Shown here piece by piece: positions 33,431-42,911 of a stretch of DNA of 64,000 bases. The stretch covers positions 124,001 to 188,000 of the forward strand of contig JAFQXD010000042.1 of the NCBI GenBank assembly GCA_017407115.1, read 5' to 3'. Numbering within the stretch: the stretch's first letter is position 1; each line of letters starts with the position of its first letter. Source of the stretch: Methanobrevibacter sp. Its GTDB lineage: Archaea > Methanobacteriota > Methanobacteria > Methanobacteriales > Methanobacteriaceae. Under the pieces are notes generated by a model that saw only the letters and a list, made by a program, of their open reading frames with translations, was not told the origin of the DNA and made no database searches. The position numbers were made by a program, and so were the translations under genes.

Positions 33431-36400
33431 ATGATTATAAAAAACGGTAAAGTACTTGCTATAAATTCAGTAAAACATGATGCTACTCTTCAGGGTAATG
33501 GTCTTAGTGGAACTCCATTAGGTGTTAATACTGATATTTTAACACCTTATGCTAAGACAAACGATGTTAATCAAGAGTTTGTAGATACTTCGGCATGGGT
33601 CAATAAGAGATTTGATGATATTCCAGGTGCCGCAGCATATTCTGGTAAGGACGGTATTAAGGTTGATGGCCACATGATTTCTGTTTCTGCAGATTTCGCC
33701 ACAAAGGCATATGTAAATGCTGCCGATGACACAGTTAAAACATGGGTAGAAGATAAACAGTATTTACAGTCCGATGCACTTAACGGTTATGCTAAAGAAA
33801 GTTGGGCAAATAATAAGTTCTTAACTAAGACTAGTGCAGATACTCTTTATCAGCCACTAGGAACTTATCTTACACCTGATGCATTAAATCCGTATTTAAC
33901 AAAGGCAAGTGCTGATACAATTTATCAACCTATTGGATCATATGCTACTTCTGCATATGTTCAGGAAGAAATTGCTAAAATTCCTGGTGCTACAGAATAT
34001 AGTGGTGGCAAGGGCATTTCGGTTAAAAATTACATAATTGCTGTTTCTGCCGATTATCTTCCTGCTAATGCACTTGACGGTTATGCAACTGAACAGTGGG
34101 TTTTGGGTAAAAATTATTTAACAAGTGCTAGCTTAACACCTTATGCAAAAACAGAAGATGTTGAACAAGAATTTACAGATATTTCTGCTTGTATTGATAA
34201 TAAGTTCCAAGTAAAGGGCGACTATATTACTTCTGCAGCTGAACAGTTCGCAGGTAAAAATCTTGTATTAAAAGATAACAAATGGGTTGAAGCACCATCT
34301 GGAACTGTTTATACACAGGGTGATAATATTAATATTTCTCCTGATGGTGTAATTAGTGGTCGAAATTGGACACCTGAACTTGCCGAAAAAGTTGATAAAG
34401 ATTTATTCATAGAAACCTCAGCTGCACTTGCTACAGAAATAGGTAAGAAATTATATACTAGTGCAACAGAAGATTGGGATGTTACACAGTATAGTGCAGG
34501 TAATGATTATATTACCGTTCAAAATCATAAGATTTATGGTCATGACTGGACTACTGAACTCAATGAAAAACAAGATCTTTTGACAATAGAACAGATTTCT
34601 GCAATTAGTTCTGTAAGTGCAATTCAGATTGTTTCTGGAAATTGGGTTACTTCAGCAGATAATTTTGAACCTAATTTGTCTTATGTTCTTGAAAAAGATA
34701 ATGATACAACTAAATGGGTAGGATATGATTTATCAGATATTGGTAAAACTTACAAGCAGGGCGCAAACATTGCAATTACAGAAGATAATACTATAAGTGG
34801 TCGTGATTGGACGCCTGAGCTCGGTGAAAAAGTAGATGCCGATGAATTTGAAGAAGTAGTTACTAAAATCGAAACTGAAGTTGGAAAGAAATTATATACC
34901 AGTGCAACAGAAGATTGGGATGTTACACCATATAGTGCAGGAAATGATTTAATCGATGTACGTGATCATAAGATTTATGGTTATGATTGGACTAATGAAA
35001 TTTCTGCAAAAGTTGATCAAGATGAATTTGATGTTACCGTTGATCAAATTGCAGATGTTTGTGTAACATTATCTGGTGCTATTGATGAAGTTTCTGCAAC
35101 AATCGATGATTTATCAGCAACAGTTGAAAGAGATTACGTAAAGAAGGGTGAAATTCCAGAACCTGTATTCTATGACATTTCTGCAAAGTATGCAATGGCA
35201 CAGTCTGGAACATACAACGATAAGGATTATTACTTCATTTCTGGTGCTGAAATTGTTGGAAGTAATGGTGTTTCTGCTGAATATAATGAAGAAACAAATA
35301 CATGGGATATTGGTTTAAGTGCTAATGATTTGGAATACATGTATGATACTTACAGAAGTAATAATACTGTAATTTCTGCTGGTACAATAATTCCATTTAA
35401 CGGAACTAATTATCACAATATTGTTGTTGATGCAAATGGTTTGATTACATTACCAGAAACGACAAATAAATTTACTTTCTGTATCAATGAAACTATTGAA
35501 GGTAATAATCCAGGAACACATGCTTACTTATTAAATAAGCTCATATTGAGTGCTACTGATAACACAGAACTTGTTTCTACTCAAAATTACTACCCAACAG
35601 AAGTCGGAACTAGCAATGCTACTATTGCTATTACAGTTGACCATACTGTTGCCCCAACAAGAAAATACTGTGTTGTTTATGACGGTAGCGAAATTCCAGC
35701 AACTGCTCATTTGAACGTTACAGCAAGTATTGTTGAAGAAGTTGTAAGCACTAATGATACTAGTGTTCTTATGAATGTTTATACTGGCGATAGTCCAATT
35801 TCTGTCAATAATGACAATAGAAAGATTGGTCTTAAGTATGATAATCAGATTTTCACATTAAATAGCAATAATCAGCTTACACTTACAAATGGTTCTACAG
35901 ATACTCCAATTGACCCAGTAGTATTTGATAAGTTAGTTAATTCTATTAATGGTCGTATGACTGAAACTATCCCATTCGGTGCTTTAAATACTGTTGGAGA
36001 TTTGGTTGGTAGTATGCAATATTCATACTTATTTAGACCAGCAATAGAATATGAATTTAGTCCATTAACACAAGCATATATGAATGGTGGTAATGCTGAT
36101 GCTAACGAATATGTTTCTGTTGCAGTTTATGAAGGTGTTGCTGGTCAATCAAAAATGCTATGGGAAAGTGAATATGGATTAATTCCGACAGCTGGTGGTC
36201 AGGTAGTAATGAATACAAGAAACTTATACCCAATAGAAGAGTTAGGTACAATGTATCCTGAACAATTATATTATGTATGTATAAGAATTGATAAACTTAA
36301 TGACCATGGCGGAATTTGGCATAATGTTCTTGGTTTAGGCATGGGTTCGAATACATCTGTAGATATTGGTAATCCAAAACCATGGTTAGGTTTACAAAAT

Positions 36401-36511
36401 ATAACAACACTTGATTTTATCAGACCATATTATGATTTTGCAAATGCTGGTTCAATGGATAAATTTGGTGGTATTAAACCATATGTTGGCTTTAGAACAA
36501 GAACAAATTAA
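33431..36511 (+). CDS. large tail fibre protein with repeats
   Basis: 1026 aa. N-terminus NGKVLAINSVKHDATLQGNGLSGTPLGV is of the phage-fibre type. Residues 35-260 have short repeats (YLQSDALNGYAKE; TSADTLYQPLG; YATSAYVQEEIAKIPGA) typical of trimeric beta shafts. Residues 290-560 hold a near-exact tandem repeat with a period of about 441 bases (147 residues), containing SGRxWTPEL, KKLYTSATEDWDV, YSAGND and KIYGxDW. The C-terminal 400 residues are unique and may be the tip. First gene of a late fibre operon. Confidence 0.75.
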   Translation: MIIKNGKVLAINSVKHDATLQGNGLSGTPLGVNTDILTPYAKTNDVNQEFVDTSAWVNKRFDDIPGAAAYSGKDGIKVDGHMISVSADFATKAYVNAADDTVKTWVEDKQYLQSDALNGYAKESWANNKFLTKTSADTLYQPLGTYLTPDALNPYLTKASADTIYQPIGSYATSAYVQEEIAKIPGATEYSGGKGISVKNYIIAVSADYLPANALDGYATEQWVLGKNYLTSASLTPYAKTEDVEQEFTDISACIDNKFQVKGDYITSAAEQFAGKNLVLKDNKWVEAPSGTVYTQGDNINISPDGVISGRNWTPELAEKVDKDLFIETSAALATEIGKKLYTSATEDWDVTQYSAGNDYITVQNHKIYGHDWTTELNEKQDLLTIEQISAISSVSAIQIVSGNWVTSADNFEPNLSYVLEKDNDTTKWVGYDLSDIGKTYKQGANIAITEDNTISGRDWTPELGEKVDADEFEEVVTKIETEVGKKLYTSATEDWDVTPYSAGNDLIDVRDHKIYGYDWTNEISAKVDQDEFDVTVDQIADVCVTLSGAIDEVSATIDDLSATVERDYVKKGEIPEPVFYDISAKYAMAQSGTYNDKDYYFISGAEIVGSNGVSAEYNEETNTWDIGLSANDLEYMYDTYRSNNTVISAGTIIPFNGTNYHNIVVDANGLITLPETTNKFTFCINETIEGNNPGTHAYLLNKLILSATDNTELVSTQNYYPTEVGTSNATIAITVDHTVAPTRKYCVVYDGSEIPATAHLNVTASIVEEVVSTNDTSVLMNVYTGDSPISVNNDNRKIGLKYDNQIFTLNSNNQLTLTNGSTDTPIDPVVFDKLVNSINGRMTETIPFGALNTVGDLVGSMQYSYLFRPAIEYEFSPLTQAYMNGGNADANEYVSVAVYEGVAGQSKMLWESEYGLIPTAGGQVVMNTRNLYPIEELGTMYPEQLYYVCIRIDKLNDHGGIWHNVLGLGMGSNTSVDIGNPKPWLGLQNITTLDFIRPYYDFANAGSMDKFGGIKPYVGFRTRTN

Positions 36512-36523
36512 TTATGAGGATAT

Positions 36524-36877
36524 ATGTTAGTTACTTATAATAAAGAAAAGATTTCACAAAATTATAATAATGCATTTTTTGGTGCATATTATGATTTATT
36601 TAATTCTGCAAGTCATATATCCGGTCTTGATTGGAATTACAAAATTGCACCATATCTGGATAGAGATTTGCATGAAAAATTGTTAGAAATTACACAATCA
36701 GATATGCTTCCAATTATTAACGTAGTTCCAAGTATTCTTTCTTTAATTAGAAGTGGATATTTCTATACTGCTAGTTTAATGGTTCAGCAGCTTGATGTGT
36801 CACATAGCAAAAAGCTTATAAATATTAAAAATTGGTTACTTAAGTCTTTAATTGAAGCAGACGATACAGAGGAATAA
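36524..36877 (+). CDS. putative tail-fibre assembly protein
   Basis: 117 aa. The C-terminal half (MLPIINVVPSILSLIRSGYFYTASLMVQQL) resembles the C-terminus of the 40342 product (APVISLVQTGSFREAKQVLQSL). Both follow fibre genes, suggesting small chaperones that act on the upstream fibre. Start behind GAGGAT. No named family recognised. Confidence 0.45.
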   Translation: MLVTYNKEKISQNYNNAFFGAYYDLFNSASHISGLDWNYKIAPYLDRDLHEKLLEITQSDMLPIINVVPSILSLIRSGYFYTASLMVQQLDVSHSKKLINIKNWLLKSLIEADDTEE

Positions 36878-36880
36878 TTC

Positions 36881-38941
36881 ATGGCAGATTTAATAATTCA
36901 AAATCCAAGTATAACACCAAACGTCTTTGAATATGATGAAGCAGGACGTGTTTCTGCTATTTCCGGACATCCTCTTGCTGGTGAAGGTGGTGGAACAATT
37001 GTAAAAAGCGACTTAATGTGGAAACCTAATGTTGGAAATGATGGTTATGTTCGCTGGACACTCGCATCTTCTGCTACGACGCCAGGTGAAGCCTACATTT
37101 CTGGTGCACAAGGTGCACCCGGACAAAATGGTGAAAACGGTACATCAATCGTTCTTCAGTCGGTAACTGATGTTGAAGGTGGTAAGCAGGTTACCCTTGC
37201 TTGGGGTGATGATGAAACTCCATCTACTTCTTCATTCGTTATTCCTAGTGGTACTAATGGTAAGGACGGAAAAGACGGAACTAACGGTACATCAGTTTAT
37301 CTCGATAATGTATCTACCGTTGCAGGCGGTACACAAGTCACTTTAGGTTGGGGTGCTTCTGATACATCTGCATTCGTTATTCCTAGTGGTGCTCCAGGTA
37401 CTAATGGACAAGATGGAGTATCTCCTTTAGTAACGACTTCTGAGATTTCACCAACTTCTCAACATCCACAAGGCGGTACTTCTGTCACAATTACAGATAA
37501 GACTGGTGATCATCAGTTTGACGTCTGGAATGGTATAAATGGACAAGGCGCTACAGTTAACTTGCTTGACGGTACTGGTATTCATATTACTAATGATGGA
37601 ACAAATTATACTATTGCTGTTTCTGCTGATTATGCTGCTAAATCTTATGTAGATAGTGCAAGCGCTTATGCTTTAAGTCAAGCAGAATCATGGGTTGTAA
37701 CTGAAGGTTATTTGAAAGAAGTTCCTGATGAGTATGCCTTAAAAACTGATATTCCTAAAACAGTTGCTCAATTAACAGATAGTGGAAATTATTATAAAAA
37801 GACAGAAACAAGTGGCGCAACTGAAATTACTAATGCTTTAAGTACAAAACTTGATTCAACTGCTGCTGCTCAAACATATCAAACTAAATCTGATATGGCT
37901 AATTACTTGACAACAAGTGATGCTTCTACTACATATCAGCCAAAGGGAAATTATGCTTCTGCATCAGATATAACTGATATGGCTACGAAGACTTGGGTCA
38001 CTGGACAAGGTTATCTGACTGCTGTTCCAGATTCTTATGCAACGAAAACATACGCGAATGAAGCTAGCGCTAATGCTTATGATAAAGCTGTTGCACAAAT
38101 ACCAACTGTTACTGGTTTTATAACAAAAGATGCTGATAATTTAACATATTACTATAAGAAGACTGAAACAAGCGGCGCAACTGAATTATCTACTGAATTT
38201 GCAAAGTATGTTATTAAACCAGATTCTTCATTAGTAAATAAGTATTTAGTATTAAGAACAGATAATGCTGGTAATGTAAGTGGTTGGTGTGATTTCCAAG
38301 ACCAATCTTATTCTAAATCAGAAGCTAATGGAACATTCGTAGCAACAGCTAATATAGACACTACAACATTATCAGGTGATGGTAAATCTGTAAGTACAAA
38401 ACTAGGTGTAAAAACAGATGTTATTGCTACTAAAGATTGGTTAGATGATAATTATCTTCCATTATCTGGCGGAACTGTTACTGGTGATGTTATCGTTAAA
38501 TCTACCGGAACTAATATTTTAGCGGTAAATACTACTGCTACTTTAATGGGACAATCTAGAGTATCAAATTTAACAGATACTACAGCAATTGGTACTAACT
38601 GGTTGGGTGTAAATAGTAATGGTGGTGGTTTCTTAAAGAATGTTCAAGGTGGAAATGTTGGTGATTTAAATGGTACATCTATACAAATTAACTTTGCTCC
38701 TGATGGTGCTAATTCTTATGGTAATATTACTGTTAATTCACAGGGAAATGAATCAAAAATAATAAATGTTCCAACTGCATCTTATAATTCAATGTCAAGC
38801 TTTGACAATACAAACGGACCTAACTATATGTTAAGAAAGACTGCTGGTGGTTTTGATATAGGTGCATGTGTAATTAACGTTACAGAAGTTCCAACAGCCA
38901 CAGAAGCAAATACATACTATTTCGTTTATGATATTGTTTAA
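36881..38941 (+). CDS. tail fibre with collagen-like repeats
   Basis: 686 aa. Residues 75-225 hold Gly-X-Y runs (GAPGQNGENG, GKDGKDGTNG, GAPGTNGQDG) alternating with WGASDTSAFVIPSG-type modules; the region 250-460 has fibre-shaft repeats (YKKTETSGATEI; TYQPKGNYAS) shared with the 33431 protein; the C-terminus is a beta-rich tip. Such order is common in trimeric phage fibres. Starts 3 bases after the putative chaperone. Confidence 0.72.
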   Translation: MADLIIQNPSITPNVFEYDEAGRVSAISGHPLAGEGGGTIVKSDLMWKPNVGNDGYVRWTLASSATTPGEAYISGAQGAPGQNGENGTSIVLQSVTDVEGGKQVTLAWGDDETPSTSSFVIPSGTNGKDGKDGTNGTSVYLDNVSTVAGGTQVTLGWGASDTSAFVIPSGAPGTNGQDGVSPLVTTSEISPTSQHPQGGTSVTITDKTGDHQFDVWNGINGQGATVNLLDGTGIHITNDGTNYTIAVSADYAAKSYVDSASAYALSQAESWVVTEGYLKEVPDEYALKTDIPKTVAQLTDSGNYYKKTETSGATEITNALSTKLDSTAAAQTYQTKSDMANYLTTSDASTTYQPKGNYASASDITDMATKTWVTGQGYLTAVPDSYATKTYANEASANAYDKAVAQIPTVTGFITKDADNLTYYYKKTETSGATELSTEFAKYVIKPDSSLVNKYLVLRTDNAGNVSGWCDFQDQSYSKSEANGTFVATANIDTTTLSGDGKSVSTKLGVKTDVIATKDWLDDNYLPLSGGTVTGDVIVKSTGTNILAVNTTATLMGQSRVSNLTDTTAIGTNWLGVNSNGGGFLKNVQGGNVGDLNGTSIQINFAPDGANSYGNITVNSQGNESKIINVPTASYNSMSSFDNTNGPNYMLRKTAGGFDIGACVINVTEVPTATEANTYYFVYDIV

Positions 38942-38950
38942 TGAGGTATT

Positions 38951-40330
38951 ATGGCCGGTGAACTAGAACATATTAGACCAACACACCCCAGTCAGACTAA
39001 TCTGGCAGCAAGAACCAGAAATATTATCTGGTGTGATGCTGCAGGTAATGCTCACAGTATTAAAGCTGTATATTGGTCTCCATCTAATAATGCAAATGAT
39101 CTTAAACTCATTTGGTTAAGAGATCATGCACAAAGAACATTAGTTGCTGGTGATAAATGTGTAGCTATTGAAATTGATTTAGTTAATGCAACTGAAAATT
39201 TAGTTATCAATTCACTTGAAATTTTTACATCACAACATAGTACTAGTACTACTAGTACAAGTGCAAGAATTCATATTTATTATGCTAATGGTATTGAAAT
39301 AGCACAAATTATTGGTGACGGTGAAGATACTCAAACTGAAATATATTCATTAACTGGTTATCCAAGATATGTAAATGGTTTAAATATAACATTATATAAA
39401 GGTTATAAGTACTATATAGCATATAATGATGCTACTATAAGTAGTTATTATCCTGCATATTTTCAAAATGAAAATGGAAATTATAAAGAATTTAATAGTG
39501 TTAATAGTCAAGATGATCAGTGTATTGATGAATATAAAAAAGTACTTCCTGTATCTGGAAATGATTTAACAGAAACAGATTTACAACAAATTTTACAATT
39601 AAATCAATATGATAAATTCGCTTGGATTGGAAATAACATTACTGTTAATAGTCAAGCCATTGTACGTGGTGATTATCTAGGTATAAAACAAACAACTTCA
39701 CTAACAGCAAATATATTATCTGAAACTGATATTTGGGGTACAGCTAAAGATACGATTTTTATATGGCATAATAAATCTAATACAAATGTATCGCAAAGAA
39801 TTTATAAAAAAACGGCTGATGCAGTTTCAGGTACAATAGGTCATTTAAATCCAACAGGTTCGGATGATAAGTATTTAGCTTCTATTATATTAACACTAAA
39901 AAATGGACCTGCAGTGTTAGAGTCTGATCCATCTTGGTGGTTTACTAGCACAACTCCACTTGGTTCATTATTTAAATTAAAAGATGGATATAGTGTAGGA
40001 TTTTCTTCAGATACACCATCTACTTCTTATCCATCAGATCCACAAGAAAATACATTTTATTATTTAAACATTTCTGGATTACAAAATCCACCATCTGTTT
40101 ATCTTTATAAAAATAATACATATACATTTGTGAATAAATGGGGCGGCGCCGATGTTTTAAATTATTTAGATACTATTAGTCCAGCTAATATAGCTGAAAA
40201 TGTATTGTTATCAACACATATACAAGAAGGCTCACCATTTACAAGAGAAGCATCTTTAGCAAATGCTACTCTACAAACAACAAGAAAATACTATTTAAAA
40301 ATAAATGGAAATTTATATCCACAAAATTAA
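38951..40330 (+). CDS. tail fibre or fibre-tip protein
   Basis: 459 aa, beta-rich and Asn/Ser/Tyr-rich with no recognised domain. Starts behind GAGGT 9 bases after the collagen-like fibre gene, and its stop overlaps the region of the next start. Position and composition suggest a distal fibre or receptor-binding protein. Confidence 0.5.
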   Translation: MAGELEHIRPTHPSQTNLAARTRNIIWCDAAGNAHSIKAVYWSPSNNANDLKLIWLRDHAQRTLVAGDKCVAIEIDLVNATENLVINSLEIFTSQHSTSTTSTSARIHIYYANGIEIAQIIGDGEDTQTEIYSLTGYPRYVNGLNITLYKGYKYYIAYNDATISSYYPAYFQNENGNYKEFNSVNSQDDQCIDEYKKVLPVSGNDLTETDLQQILQLNQYDKFAWIGNNITVNSQAIVRGDYLGIKQTTSLTANILSETDIWGTAKDTIFIWHNKSNTNVSQRIYKKTADAVSGTIGHLNPTGSDDKYLASIILTLKNGPAVLESDPSWWFTSTTPLGSLFKLKDGYSVGFSSDTPSTSYPSDPQENTFYYLNISGLQNPPSVYLYKNNTYTFVNKWGGADVLNYLDTISPANIAENVLLSTHIQEGSPFTREASLANATLQTTRKYYLKINGNLYPQN

Positions 40331-40341
40331 TGGAGTTGATC

Positions 40342-40986
40342 ATGCGAGAATATTTTGCAGTAAACAAAGAAACTAATATGATAGCTCATCATGCAGCAAA
40401 TTTATCTTTAATTAAAAAGAGAATGGAAGAGCTAGGAGAAAAAGAAGAAGATTTTTATATTTTGGAGGATGTAAATATGAAATATATTTCACGTATTACT
40501 TTTGTTGACGATGAATGTGTTTATAATAATAAAAATTTCTGGTTTAATAATTCTAAAGAAATAGCTGAAGATTTTGAAAATCATATAGTTAAAGATTTTT
40601 TAGGAAATATAGTAGATCTATATCGCTATAATATTGAAATGAATTCAAATATTTCACGTATTTCTTCTATTGATGGTCTTGCAGGTGAGATCGATTATAA
40701 CATTACAGTAGGTAATGAATTTATAGCTTTATTCAGAGAAGAATGCGTTAAGACAGACTTTAAAGGAATTACTCCTTTAGAGATTGGAATTAAGTTAGCG
40801 CCAGTAATTTCACTTGTTCAAACAGGCTCTTTTAGAGAAGCTAAGCAAGTTCTACAGTCATTGGAAACAGATCCATTTTTAACAGAAGAACGTATTGCTA
40901 AGTATATTGCAATGATGGATTCAGCAGATGCTATTGAGTATGCAACGCCAGAAGAGTTCTTCTATACAGCGCAAGAAAATGTTTAA
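40342..40986 (+). CDS. putative tail-fibre assembly protein
   Basis: 214 aa from ATG 40342, preferred because GGAG lies 7 bases upstream; an in-frame ATG at 40330 overlaps the previous stop. The C-terminal segment LEIGIKLAPVISLVQTG + SFREAKQVLQSL matches the shorter 36524 product. The N-terminal half (FAVNKETNMIAHHA) is extra. Last gene of the fibre operon, like tail-fibre chaperones of other phages. Confidence 0.45.
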   Translation: MREYFAVNKETNMIAHHAANLSLIKKRMEELGEKEEDFYILEDVNMKYISRITFVDDECVYNNKNFWFNNSKEIAEDFENHIVKDFLGNIVDLYRYNIEMNSNISRISSIDGLAGEIDYNITVGNEFIALFREECVKTDFKGITPLEIGIKLAPVISLVQTGSFREAKQVLQSLETDPFLTEERIAKYIAMMDSADAIEYATPEEFFYTAQENV

Positions 40987-40990
40987 AATA

Positions 40991-41024
40991 AAAAAGGTAA
41001 GTCAATTAAGACTTACCTTTATAT
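40991..41024. terminator. bidirectional terminator
   Basis: An 11-bp perfect stem (40993-41003 with 41010-41020), 6-nt loop, A-run and T-run flanks, between the convergent fibre and Hsp20 genes. Confidence 0.8.
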
Positions 41025-41044
41025 TTTTGATTTAAAATTGGTTA

Positions 41045-41473
41045 TTAGCCAACGTTAAATTCAACCGGACGGGCTTCAGGACAGACCGGGATGTTGATGG
41101 TCAAAAGGCCATTTTCAACCTTAGCGGTGAGTTCCTTCATGCTGAGGTTAGCCGGAACAAAGATCTTGATAGAGAGCTTGCCGCTACCCTTGATCTTACG
41201 AACTGTGTAAACACGCTTTGCTTCAGCATCCTTTTCAGCGTCGGTGACTTCCTTCTCAACAGTTTCGATAGTAAGATATGCCTTACCGTCTTCAATGGTG
41301 CCCTTGAGCTTGATGTCTTCACGGGTCTTACCAACGACTGCAACTTCGATAGTGCTCGAACCATCTTCTTCGTGAATGATGTTGAGCGGGACATTGACCT
41401 TTTCAGCAGTGTCATTAAAAGATGCATCGAATGCATTGAGTTCCTTGAGAAGATTTTCAAAAATATTATTCAT
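41045..41473 (-). CDS. small heat-shock protein (Hsp20/alpha-crystallin)
   Basis: 142 aa. Alpha-crystallin domain over about residues 25-135, with EVAVVGKTREDIKLKG, YTVRKIKGSGKLSIKIFVP and the AxxxNGLLTINIP signature (AKVENGLLTINIP). An ATP-independent holdase. Codon use is more GC-rich than its neighbours, suggesting high expression or recent gain. Its mRNA leader is long (see 41474-41611). Hsp20 genes are known in some T4-like cyanophages. Confidence 0.85.
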   Translation of the reverse strand: MNNIFENLLKELNAFDASFNDTAEKVNVPLNIIHEEDGSSTIEVAVVGKTREDIKLKGTIEDGKAYLTIETVEKEVTDAEKDAEAKRVYTVRKIKGSGKLSIKIFVPANLSMKELTAKVENGLLTINIPVCPEARPVEFNVG

Positions 41474-41611
41474 AGTATTCTATCCTTTCGAGACCTTACG
41501 TGTCTCTTTTCGTTTCATTGTTAAGACATAAATCACATTTGTGTATTCATGTTTTAATTGGCGAAACTAACCAATTAAACTCTTGTTAAACTCATTTTCG
41601 TTATATTTATA
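41474..41611 (-). promoter_or_regulatory. hsp20 leader with hairpins and late box
   Basis: TATAAATA on the minus strand (41604-41611) would start an mRNA about 125 bases before the Hsp20 ATG. The leader can form TTTAATTGG/CCAATTAAA and GAGAC/GTCTC hairpins; the second ends just before the AAAGGA site. A control role, for example by temperature, is possible but unproven. No gene is seen here. Confidence 0.35.
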
Positions 41612-41621
41612 GCGAAAATTT

Positions 41622-42077
41622 TTACGATGTTGCCATCATGAGTTTCTTGTAATCAAGGTAATTCTTGATAGCGAAAGATAAATTCTTTATGTTATTCAGT
41701 GTGTTTTCGATGAATTCCAAAAAGTATTTCTGTTGGTTAACCTGTTTTAGTTTTGCTACATAAGGAGTACAACAATTAATCTGCGAATCAATTTCTTTTG
41801 CTGTTTCCCAAAATTCATTGATTGAGATATTGTATTTCTTTTGTAACTCCACTGTATTTCTAGGTCTTTTGAAACACTTTGTCAAATCACCGTATAATTC
41901 CAACAATTCTACATTTAAGCTTGCACAAACATATTTCTGGTCTTGATACAATTTAATCCATTCTTGAATAACGGCTGGCAAAATATTATTCTTTTTAATA
42001 ATTGCCTCTAAAGTATCAGGCATAGATAAATCTGTTTTTGCTTTTTCCTCAACTTGTTTAAACGTCTCTAAATTCAT
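41622..42077 (-). CDS. hypothetical helical protein
   Basis: 151 aa, helical, mixed charge, with several Lys/Gln/Asn-rich helices. No family recognised. Overlaps the Nudix gene stop by 4 bases, so it shares its operon and promoter (42538-42566). Confidence 0.5.
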   Translation of the reverse strand: MNLETFKQVEEKAKTDLSMPDTLEAIIKKNNILPAVIQEWIKLYQDQKYVCASLNVELLELYGDLTKCFKRPRNTVELQKKYNISINEFWETAKEIDSQINCCTPYVAKLKQVNQQKYFLEFIENTLNNIKNLSFAIKNYLDYKKLMMATS

Positions 42078-42520
42078 ACCTTATTTATGTCACGCTCTTT
42101 GTAGCGTTTAATGCAATCGGCTACGAGCGGTCCCAAACTTCTGTAATATGTTTGGGTAGCGGTGTCATCAATCAGTTTGTAATCATCTACTTCCAAAGGA
42201 GTTCTTCCTTCGAAATTAAAAGTAGTAGAACAGCTCAAGTCTTTAAGATTGATGTCAGTTTCTGCGACATAAAGATGTAAATCTTTATACTTGGTATATA
42301 AGAACATACCACAGTCATAAAGATCAGATTCGGTAAGTATAATATTAGCTTCTTCTTTTAATTCACGTAAAGCTGTTTCCACATGAGTCTCATTACCTTC
42401 TACATGTCCCTTTGGAATATCCCAATTACCGTCTCTATATGAGTGACAAGAAGGATGACATGCCAAAAGCTTACGAGATGCTTTATCAATAATAATTACA
42501 CCACAACTAATAGCCTTCAT
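42074..42520 (-). CDS. Nudix hydrolase
   Basis: 148 aa. Nudix box GHVEGNETHVETALRELKEE (38-57) with the REL and EE metal ligands; WDIPKGH in front is typical. Cleaves nucleoside diphosphates linked to another moiety; the substrate cannot be told, but ADP-ribose, NADH or RNA caps are plausible given the NAD/ADP-ribose genes nearby. First gene after its own promoter. Confidence 0.82.
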   Translation of the reverse strand: MKAISCGVIIIDKASRKLLACHPSCHSYRDGNWDIPKGHVEGNETHVETALRELKEEANIILTESDLYDCGMFLYTKYKDLHLYVAETDINLKDLSCSTTFNFEGRTPLEVDDYKLIDDTATQTYYRSLGPLVADCIKRYKERDINKV

Positions 42521-42537
42521 ATAATTCCTTTATCACA

Positions 42538-42566
42538 AATATAGTAAAAACGGTTGGTTTTGTAAA
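42538..42566 (-). promoter_or_regulatory. sigma70-type promoter
   Basis: Minus strand TTTACA (42561-42566), 17 bp, TATATT (42538-42543), 18 bases before the Nudix ATG. Confidence 0.7.
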
Positions 42567-42590
42567 CGGTTAGAGATTTATTTTTATTTT

Positions 42591-42902
42591 TTAAAGATAT
42601 TCGGGATGAGTATCTTTAATATATTCATATTGGTTCATGAGACCAACATAAAATTCAGAAAGCTTGTCAATTTGCATATTAAGCGTTTTGGACTTGTCTT
42701 TTACAGTAGGTATAGATTCTTTCGCCTCTGCAAAAGAAACAAGTTTAAACGGCGTTTTAAAGCAATCTGGATGCGTTTCGCTAATACCCTTTAAAAGATT
42801 ATACTTCTCAGTATAAAACTCCTCCAGGGTATGCATACGGTTAGTTAAAGTCTCATTAGTAGCCTCTTGACGAGCTACACTTTCGTTTAATGTTTCTGCC
42901 AT
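42591..42902 (-). CDS. small coiled-coil protein
   Basis: 103 aa, helical, with two similar halves (LEEFYTEKYNLLKGISETHPDCF and LSEFYVGLMNQYEYIKDTHPEYL), an internal duplication. No family recognised. Downstream of the RNA ligase gene in the same operon. Confidence 0.5.
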   Translation of the reverse strand: MAETLNESVARQEATNETLTNRMHTLEEFYTEKYNLLKGISETHPDCFKTPFKLVSFAEAKESIPTVKDKSKTLNMQIDKLSEFYVGLMNQYEYIKDTHPEYL

Positions 42903-42911
42903 AGAATTTCC

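Noticed and set aside
33431-36511. CRISPR array or non-coding repeat
   Set aside because: The repeats here are in-frame protein repeats with a long period and no short direct-repeat/spacer structure. No CRISPR array was seen anywhere.
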